Positions 56,197 through 64,000 of a DNA stretch of 64,000 bases are shown one piece after another. The notes under the pieces are model-generated. The model saw only the letters and a list, made by a program, of their open reading frames with translations, was not told the origin of the DNA and made no database searches. The position numbers were made by a program, and so were the translations under genes. Position 1 is the stretch's first letter; the number at the start of each line of letters is the position of its first letter. This DNA comes from Pogonophryne albipinna (Eukaryota > Chordata > Actinopteri > Perciformes > Artedidraconidae), in the NCBI GenBank assembly GCA_028583405.1, contig CM053260.1, positions 26,790,425-26,854,424 of the forward strand. Reading direction: 5' to 3'.

Positions 56197-57176
56197 CATA
56201 GGCGGCGCGTGAGGCTCAGGTTTGGGAAGGCTAAATAACTTGTTTGTTACCTGACGCTGCTCACCCCCGGCGTAAAGAGCGAAAAGAGATCAACTCAGTG
56301 AAAGCACCGCCTGCTGACCAATCAGAGCTCCGTGTGCGGAGTTTAAATCTATCAAGTCATATTACAGGAGAAAGGAAATACAGTTTAAACTGCCGTATGC
56401 AGAGAAGACGCCGACGTGTCGCACTTATCATTCATATCACACTGATATCACATCAATCAGATCATCGATCATATAATATCATAATATATCATATATTTCC
56501 TTATCTGACTCAGCTGAGCCGTATCTGGCCGTGCAACACTTACATTGTCACATACTGTATGCAGACGTATTATTTTAATTAACACATTAAGTTGACGAAA
56601 CACTCAACTCAAATGTAATTCAAGTCAGATCCACTCGTGTCTTAGACGGGGCAGTGATATCATAAACCTGTTGTACGATTTCAAACACTCGGTAGTTTAT
56701 TTATTTTTTAACCAGTTGTTCTATATTCACCTTTCAGGTGCAACTCTGTGGCTTGTATCCTGGACTATATGTTTAAGTCATGGATGTTTAAAGTTCATAT
56801 TTGTCTAATATTAGTTTACTTTTCATTAATGAAGTATGACGCTGCGCTGTCAGTACACTTGTCTCTGTTTGTGATTGGTCAAATGTAGCTAACCCCGCCC
56901 CTTTCACGTGAACGCGCTCTCAGCTGGAGAGAGAAACCCTGGCTTGATTTACTGAGTTGATAACCAGCGTCGTAGGACCGCTTAGCGAGATCTCGTTTGT
57001 TAGGGTTAGTTAAGATAACTCAAACATATCCAGGGTCTGTTGAACTGGCTTCGTAGTGCACAGGGCAGCGCTAATGTCAAAGACACACACATTATATTTT
57101 TATTTTACCATGATGCAGTGACACAAATATTAGGGAACGCTTAGCCTTCCCTAGCCTACAGTGCCCGCCGCCCCTG
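56197..57176. mobile_element. 980-bp hAT-like element, right arm copy
   Basis: CATAGGCGGCGCG start and GCCGCCCCTG end, 8-bp duplication ATTGTAAT on both sides (56189-56196 and 57177-57184). Mirror copy of 19868-20847. Confidence 0.82.
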
Positions 57177-57200
57177 ATTGTAATGTTTTGCTGACATTAA

Positions 57201-57563
57201 AGGTGGGGTAGGTAAGTTTGAGAAACCGGCTCGAGATACACTTTTTGTTATATTCCATGGAATGCTCTTAACATCCCGATAACATGACAACAAATACATT
57301 AAAAAATGTCATCTGTGGAAGCTGTAGTACTGTAAAAAGCATGACCAATCATCTGAGCCGGCCCGGCTAAAGTAACTGGATGGCCTACCTGCCTGTCAGC
57401 CTTCCATCTGTGCACAAACGTATCTCGTGCCCTCATTGGTCATGTGCGCGTTCGTGTGTGTTGGAGGAGGGGCTCTGTAAGGAAGTGGCAGATTTTTTCC
57501 GGTTGTGTATTTTCAAATTCTAGCGCACTCGAGCTGGTTTCTCCAAAATTACCTACCCCACCT
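57201..57563. mobile_element. TTAA MITE, right arm copy
   Basis: AGGTGGGGTAGGTAA inverted ends with TTAA at 57197-57200 and 57564-57567. Confidence 0.8.
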
Positions 57564-58835
57564 TTAAGTACTGTTAATATCTTCACAGAAAATGCTGAGG
57601 TTTTCATTTCACTCCTCTTTTAGCTGACATTTAATAAATGCAGCTATTCATACTAAATCAGTTGTCCCTCCCCCTGGTGCCAGGACCAACAGATCCATCT
57701 TTAGGCTCCGCAGCCCTGACCCCCCATAAGGCTTTGCAGTCTTGCCATGCTGTCCATTGAAAGCCAGTTGGCTAGAAAGCTGGACTTCAAGGACTTGATC
57801 AGTGACTTTGCCTGTAAGAAGGTTAGGCGCTGGGCTCTTGGTGAGTATGGCTGAGCAAGGGCTCGTAATAACTGTTAAAGGGCAAGGCTATGGTAACGAT
57901 ATTGGATCACGACACACAAGATGCATGATGAGAAAAAGACTGAGAACAGGTAATAGGCTCTGATTTAGCACCACCATCGGGCCTTTTCACTTCCATTTCC
58001 GTTTTGTTGTCCGTTTACACTTTAATACCCTGTTATTTTGTAGTTGGTATGTATATTTAATTAAAAAAATCTGCTGCTTATGTTATTTTTTTTGTTATAG
58101 CATTTTATAAATGATAATATTGGTGTTAATGTTCACTTTATTTTAATTTAAGAGGTCATGTATATTTAAGTTATATTTATTTTGATTTTTGAATGTTCCA
58201 TTAAAAAATGTTATTAAAAAGGCATGTACACCATAACAGATGACTATTGAGGTCTATTGTCAGGAATGTTAGTGTTATATCAAATAGTGAATTCTACTGC
58301 AGCAGAATGTTCCACGTCTGCACAGTGTTATATGTTCACCGCTCAGTGTCAGTAAATATTGTGAAGTTAGTATTGGACTACAAGATAGATGCAAGCCTGT
58401 ACAGGTAGAGTTATTTAAAGCATAAATGAGTGGGTTGGGTTCTGGAGGTGTGGTTACAGCATTGTGCTTGGTTGGCGTGGCCTGGGCCTGGTGGTGGGGC
58501 CCAATGTGATATATTTTCCTGGGGCCCAAAATCCCTGGCGGCGCCCCTGTCCATACCTCATACTTTACTTGCTTTGCACTTAATTAATTCGGTTGATTTG
58601 AATGTTTTGCTTAAATAAACATATTTTGTTAAATGTGGATATGGTGTGTCTCCTCTTTGTTGTGGCCTTTTGAGCCGTTCATAACAGTAATGTTCATATA
58701 AAACTAGAGACAGCACTTTGTACCCCAGCACCAACCGACATACAAAAGAGATTTTTATGGTTTTTAAAGGTCACCTATTATGAAAAATCCACTTGTTCAT
58801 GTATTTTCGACATCAACATGTGTCCCCTCTGAAAG

Positions 58836-59390
58836 ATTGTCCCACTCTTGACCTAACAATCAACATTGGCACCTCTGTTGTTTCCCCGACTCAGACTGCA
58901 AGGAATCTGGGTGTGATCCTAGATAACAACCTGTCCTTGACTGCAAACATAGCTGCTACAACCCGCTGCTGCAGATACACGCTTTACAACATCAGGAGGA
59001 TACGTCCCCAGCTGACCCAGAAAGCGACGCAGGTTGAGTAGCACTTGAAATGTTACAGTATTACGGCTTCCACAGATGACATTTTTTTATGGATTGTTTG
59101 TCAAAGCACTTCAGATATTCATTGCTATCGGGATGTTAAGAGCATTCCATGGAATATAACAAAAAGTGTATCTCGAGCCGGTTTCTCAAACTTACCTACC
59201 CCACCTTTAAGGGCGGCTGGCAAACAGCTTTTAGGCGCAATACCGCCCCCTGGATTATAAATAGTGTAATGGATATTGCCCTGAATGACAGACTTTTTTC
59301 CCACTCGTAAAAAAAAGGCGTATTCGTCGTGTGACTGCATGTGCCGAACCGTGACGGTACGGGACGAATACGGATACCGTTATACCCCTA
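58836..59390. mobile_element. Collapsed remnant of the 12982-17806 hAT nest
   Basis: 58836-59056 is L2 sequence on + (ARNLGVILDNNLSLTANIAA-type peptide) matching the left-arm L2 near 14263-14455 and 13705-13730. 59057-59206 is the right end of the TTAA MITE, and 59207-59390 is the hAT terminus with TACCCCTA and TSD CTTCAGAG. About 3.7 kb, including the piggyBac-type element, are missing at the 58836 junction. Confidence 0.75.
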
Positions 59391-59717
59391 CTTCAGAGAC
59401 ATGTTTTGTATATAACTGAGAGCTATAATATATTGATGAAAAACAGCATAATACGGGACCTTTAAAGTCTAATTTAAAAAACACAGGTTCATGATCCCAA
59501 CTTGTACAATAAAAAGTGGGAATTCTCATCCATCGCAATATGCAAATACAAAATGAAGGTATCACTTAATGTTTAAACCTGTTTTTTCTTAACAAAGTAA
59601 AAGCGTCCTATGATTAAATGATCAAGTAAAGTTCTAGCGCAGAAATTCAGTTGACTGCTCAATTGCAACCTGAGCTGCCATATGGTTTGACAGATGTTTG
59701 TTCTTTGACTCAAGCAG

Positions 59718-60044
59718 GGTCTGCGATAACAATTAAACCAACTCCACCACCACCAAGTCCTCCAGTGAGGCTGGTCGGCTCCAACAACTCCTGCTCCGGC
59801 TGAGTGGAGGTGTTTCACAACGGCACGTGGGGAACAGTGTGTGACGACAGATGGGATCTGAACGATGCTCAGGTGGTTTGTGGACAGCTGGGTTGTGGCC
59901 GGGCTGTAGAAGCAAAACAAGGGTCACATTTTGGACAGGGTACTGGACCCATTTTGTTAGATGATCTTCAGTGTTCAGGGAACGAGACATCACTTAAGGA
60001 CTGTGGTCATTTGGGATTAGGATCCCACGACTGTCGTCACAGCG
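59718..60044 (+). pseudogene. Second SRCR exon, 5' part, right arm copy (nonsense, interrupted)
   Basis: After acceptor CAAGCAG: GSAITIKPTPPPPSPPVRLV, GSNNSCSG, TGA, then [69 protein letters not shown]. The TGA stands where the other exon has AGA. The long-TIR element enters at 60045; the last codons (EDAGVIC equivalent, GCTGGTGTCATTTGTGCAG) and the donor GTAAAT reappear at 62636-62660. It differs enough from the first SRCR domain to be a separate domain of the same gene. Confidence 0.87.
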
Positions 60045-62628
60045 CAACACGTTCTCACTCCCAACCCGTCACATGTTGACGGACGGTCAGGGCCCCTCCC
60101 CGTCACTCTTTTACGGACAGGGTACCCCTTGAGAGTCAGTTTTCAACCGGCAGGGCGTCCCATTGACTTGCATAGAGCTCCCTGGACGTTGGTAATAGAG
60201 GAGTTGAGATTGCGGCGAAATGCTCTCCGCAGATCCATTCTCACAGCGTTTATCAACCATTTTCTTACTCAATATCAAGCCACACTTATTGTTTTTACTT
60301 CTTTATTTTAATTGAATAATGTAGGACTTTTGTTGCCGTCAGTTATGGGGAGAGTAGGGGCTCAGAATACTGAAATCTGTATTGTTTCATCGTTTTTTCC
60401 TTCTAATTTTGTATACTTTTCTAAACCACACACTGTTATTTACTCAACAATAACACATAATTATCCTTGTGTCTATTTATTTGTTTGATTAATAAACACA
60501 AGTTGGAGTCCGTCAGGACCGAGGGTCGGAGCAGCTCATAGTAGTTGCTTTAGAGAATTTTACACCCGGAAGTAAGTATTCTCTACGCTTCGCTTGACAA
60601 ACCCTGTGATAGTCCTCAAGCTCTGTGATTGGATGTTTGAGTGTGCTCCGAGGGTTACGCCGAGCGTCGAACAACACTTTGAAATGGGATGGAACCACGG
60701 CAGACTGTCCAAAACTGGATTTGAACGGGTCCACCCCGTCCCCCCCTCCCCCACCCCGTCCCCAGAACTACACATGCTGGCTATTGTGTGTTTTGCAACA
60801 TGCTCTATGGCACGTCTCTACTGGGAATGGTAGTTTTAAAAGACGTTTTCGTATTTCCCATAATAAGAAGTTGCCAGTATTAAACTGTGTACATCCCTGG
60901 AGGTTTAGGGGATAGGAAACACTCAAATGTAAAACATATAATTAATAAATGGGTGAAAATTGCTTGTGCCCATAATGGGCAGCATTAATATACCCACATG
61001 ACAGCTAAGGTCAGAAGAGCTTTATTTAACAGCTGGTCTTATGTCTGTGACCCCTCCTGTTGTTAATTGATAAGCCTGAAACATGCACTTGTCAAGGTTC
61101 AGAGGCAAATATGGCAGTAGCCATCGATCATCTTAAGATAAGATATACTTTATTGATCCTAAGTTGGAAACATTTGCGTTACATCAGCATGTGTAACAGT
61201 TGTAAATATGCAGTGGTGTTTATTTGTAAATCCTTTAGTATAATCACACAAATTCTGTGTTTTATATTTAATAATTCTGTGTTCTTTATTTATTGAATAT
61301 TCAATACCTGACAAGGTCGGAGATGAAAAACTTGGGTTGCAGCAGGTTCCTCAACAGACAAGACATCTATCAATATGTGTGTATACCTCCACCATTAAAC
61401 TGTCGTATTCTGCACATTTCTTATACTATCTACATACACCTTATAAGAGTATAATACATATGTATAATATCAGTTAAAATAAACTTAAACATACAGTAGT
61501 TAACATTGCAGGAAAGCAATATATTAGTACTTTGTCAGGCTTAATATTTATACCCCCAAAGCTTTTTTCTTATTCAAAATAAGACCTTAACCTAAAGTAT
61601 TCTTTCATGTTTAAATAAAGCCTTATTAGTTTGTCTGTCTGTGTCTCCTATTAATATCTAATAATAAAAATAATACATTTCAATAACGTGCTTTAACCAC
61701 CAGGTGTCCCTTTCTATCAGCTGTGCACCGTTATGGTGTAAATATACCGATTGGATCAAATATAAAAGTCAGCCGAATTAGTATTGATACAGCAAGGAGA
61801 CGTATATTGTGAAGAGAAATTGAAGATTTTTTTTAATTGCTGATATATTTATGATCCACGTCACATATTCAGTTTCGGCGGCAGTTCCTCATGTTTGTCT
61901 AGAAGTCTTCTCATCAGGGCTCTATAAATAGAGAACTACGGCAGATATGTAATATTTAATGCAGCCGAACCGTGTATTACAATGCCGTTATGTGATGACT
62001 TTCAAAGAGAAAAGCAAGCACACTCGGAATAAAGTATTATTTTATTTAAATGTTTTCGGATTTCACATCAACAGGAAGTCCGGTTAACTAAAATGTCCGT
62101 GCGGAACAATACCCCAACCCATAGATCCGTGGGTGAATAATGTCAATCACCACATTACACACATCCATTCACATTTACATTTTTATTTGCATTAAAGTAT
62201 TTCGTGAGGCCTTCTAAAATGTTTTAAAATATAATTAGGGTTGTAGTTGAAGAGTTTGTAACGGACAACGGCACGTCCATTAATTCCACAACCACACACA
62301 TGGATTAACATCGATTTAATACATTAATGTAGCCTTTGTTTCTGCTAAAAGAGGTGTCAACCAGCTGGGGCAACAAGAAAATCGGGGAAATCGAGTGTGA
62401 CTATTAAAAAATAAATAATTATTATATTAATATTGACAATAACAACCGACCGTCGGGGAGCGTTCTTGTGGCGTCTATTATCAACGCTATGGGAGGTCTA
62501 TGAAGGTCTATGGGACGCCCTGCCCGTTGAAAACTGACTTCCAAGGGGTACCCTGTCCGTAATAGAGTGACGGGGAGGGGCCCTGACCGACCGTCAACGT
62601 GTGACGGGTTGGGAGTGAGAACGTGTTG
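60045..62628. mobile_element. 2.6-kb DNA element with about 130-bp terminal inverted repeats
   Basis: Ends CAACACGTTCTCACTCCC and GGGAGTGAGAACGTGTTG extend inward for about 130 bp on each side (GGCCCCTCCCCGTCACTCT, ACGGACAGGGTACCCCTTG), with a few mismatches. The duplication CACAGCG (60038-60044 and 62629-62635) is 7 bp as seen, possibly 8 originally. No transposase frame. Superfamily not assigned. It interrupts the second SRCR exon. Confidence 0.82.
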
Positions 62629-62635
62629 CACAGCG

Positions 62636-62659
62636 AGGATGCTGGTGTCATTTGTGCAG
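62636..62659 (+). pseudogene. Second SRCR exon, 3' end, after the insertion
   Basis: AGGATGCTGGTGTCATTTGT encodes the last SRCR residues including the eighth Cys, followed by donor GTAAATGTGCATGC as in the intact exon. The corresponding piece is deleted in the left arm. Confidence 0.75.
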
Positions 62660-63192
62660 GTAAATGTGCATGCATGTGTTTTCTACATAAACATGTGTCC
62701 CCTCTGTGTAAAGAGATTCTGAAAGCTTCAGGAAAATAGACCCCATCTCTTTTTGTCCTGATCCATTTAGATAAAAACCTGTCTGAAAATGAGCTGATCA
62801 GATTTGGGCCACTTTATGATGTCATAACGATTTTTTAGGTAACCCCCCCACCTTATCAACTGAATCTCCTCCGAGAGCACCATTGTGTTCTTTCTAACCA
62901 AATCTCTCACAGAGGGGCGTGGGGAGGGGCTCCTTATTTTCATCTAAAGTAACAGACAGAGAATCAGCACTTTTGAAACAGGGCTGAAACAGAGGGGATT
63001 ATGGGTAATGCTGCAATGATCTGTTTGGTGTTTGGAGCCAAACACTTCAGAGACAAGTTTTGTATATAACCGAGAACTATAATATATTGATGAAAAACAG
63101 TATAATAGGGGACCTTTATTTATATATATACTGTATATGTGTCTAATCATTATATCCCTCTCACCTCACAGCACTGTAGAAGAAGGACATAT

Positions 63193-64000
63193 AGAATTTT
63201 TTATTAATTGGGATAAACCCCTTGAGATGCACCATCTCGTTTTCAAGGGGGTCCCGACAATAGCAACAACTTACCGACATACATAAACAAAAAGACAAAA
63301 TGCAAAACATGACACACAAGACAAACCACATACAGTCTGTTAAGTAAAATTCAAGCAATGCATACAATCATTACAATTTGAGAGACAGTCGAGCAAATCA
63401 GTTTCATCAATATCAGTTTCATTAATAACAAGTACAGACCAGTTGAAAGTGAGATGATAATGCATGTTTAAACATACCCAATGATGCAAAAGATCTAATG
63501 GCAGCAGGTAAAGTATTCCAGTCAGTTGGGGCTTTAAACATGAACGCTCTTCTGCCAATCAATTTTTTTGCAGAGGGGACAGAGAAATAAATCTGAACAG
63601 AATGTCTAACTTGATGATTTGGTGAGTAGGGTACAAAATACTGCTTTAAATAAGGGGGATAGTTAAGATAAATGCATTTAAATATCAGCTGAAGCCAATG
63701 CGTGTGTCTTCTTACATTTAAGGAAGGCCATTTAAGTTGGTTATACATTGTGCAGTGATGTGTACGAAAAGGACAACCAAGAACAAATCTGCATAGTCTG
63801 TTGTAGGCTATGTTGAGTGGAGCAAGATCTGATTTATGTGCATTTTGGTAGACAACATCACAATAGTCCATAATCGGAAGAATAAGTTGAGAAGCAATTC
63901 TCTTTCGGACACTGAGCGTAAAACAATTGCGAGAGCGGTGTAAAACACCGATTCCGTAATTGACTTTTTGTATTACATGCTTTATATGTAGTTTAAATGA
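63193..64000 (-). mobile_element. Non-LTR retrotransposon, 3' part, running off the window
   Basis: Begins immediately outside the right arm. The minus strand has a long frame (63422-63871) and 3' UTR to 63193. No homologous sequence lies next to the left arm, so it marks the duplication edge or inserted there later. Confidence 0.7.
63422..63871 (-). pseudogene. LINE RT C-terminal fragment
   Basis: A 149-codon frame begins MDYCDVVYQNAHKSDLAPLN and includes AYNRLCRFVLGCPF, HWLQLIFKCIYLNYPPYLKQ, RRAFMFKAPTDWNTLPAAIR and ASLGMFKHALSSHF. The DYCDVVYQNA and DWNTLP blocks are the post-RT region of fish CR1/Rex/L2-like LINEs. It differs from the L2 family above (DYCNSLLAGLP). The RT core would lie beyond 64000. 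Confidence 0.75.

Larger units (their letters stand above)
55670..58549 (+). mobile_element. hAT element, 2.9 kb, right arm copy
   Basis: CAGGGGCGCCG start and GGCGGCGCCCCTG end are flanked by TCCATACC (55662-55669 and 58550-58557). It contains the 980-bp nested element (56197-57176, TSD ATTGTAAT) and the TTAA MITE (57201-57563), so both nested insertions predate arm duplication. Confidence 0.87.
47607..63192 (-). repeat. Right arm of a giant inverted repeat (SRCR locus copy 3)
   Basis: Mirror partner of 9361-28556, with a 19.05-kb spacer between the arms. Differences from the left arm are discrete. An L2 is present in intron 1 here and absent on the left. The 780-bp Harbinger element of the left arm is absent here. 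A 527-bp piece inside the 2.6-kb hAT is kept here and lost on the left. Most of the 12982-17806 hAT is deleted here. The inner end abuts a hAT-like terminus (CAGGGGTCGGCAACC read on -, ending at 47605) and the outer end abuts a LINE. Confidence 0.9.

Overview
The window reads as ray-finned fish (teleost) genomic DNA. It has spliced vertebrate-type exons with GT/AG borders, L2-type LINEs with a YADD reverse transcriptase, several hAT families with 8-bp target duplications, TTAA-flanked piggyBac-type elements, a Harbinger element, a THAP-bearing transposon and a gamma/epsilon-like endogenous retrovirus. Species cannot be named from the sequence. Almost nothing is intact single-copy host gene. 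The host content is a small multi-copy gene with SRCR (scavenger receptor cysteine-rich) domains; the rest is mobile DNA inserted into mobile DNA.

Layout. Positions 1-7646 are a first copy (copy 1, +) of the SRCR locus. Positions 7647-9360 are a non-duplicated spacer. Positions 9361-28556 are the left arm of a very large inverted repeat (copy 2, read on -). Positions 28557-47606 are the single-copy spacer between the arms. Positions 47607-63192 are the right arm (copy 3, read on +). Positions 63193-64000 are a LINE running off the window. Copy 1 is a direct repeat of the first half of copy 3 (1-7646 against 48125-55675), so half of the locus is present three times.

Gene order in each copy is: exon 1 (visible in copies 2 and 3), exon 2, a hAT element, an 8-cysteine SRCR exon, a Thr/Pro/Ser-rich exon, a 2.9-kb hAT, and (copies 2 and 3) a second SRCR exon. 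That second exon carries a stop codon and is split by a 2.6-kb long-TIR element. Shared and private insertions order the events. The stop codon, the 2.9-kb hAT and the long-TIR element are shared by copies 2 and 3. The intron-1 L2 is shared by copies 1 and 3 but absent from copy 2. A Harbinger element is only in copy 2.

The 19-kb spacer holds a three-level nest. A THAP-encoding element with 34-bp terminal inverted repeats (31345-45406) was hit by a Charlie-type hAT (32780-42528, 8-bp duplication CTCTAGGG). The hAT transposase reading frame was then hit by a provirus (33975-41160, - strand, 4-bp duplication AGGA, two 478-bp LTRs that look identical by eye). The provirus is defective: most of capsid, part of integrase and nearly all of env are missing, and pol has frameshifts.

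Several single-base 'double allele' insertions in copies 1 and 3 suggest local consensus artefacts in the assembly, so counts of frameshifts in the duplicated parts should be read with care. All alignments were made by eye.
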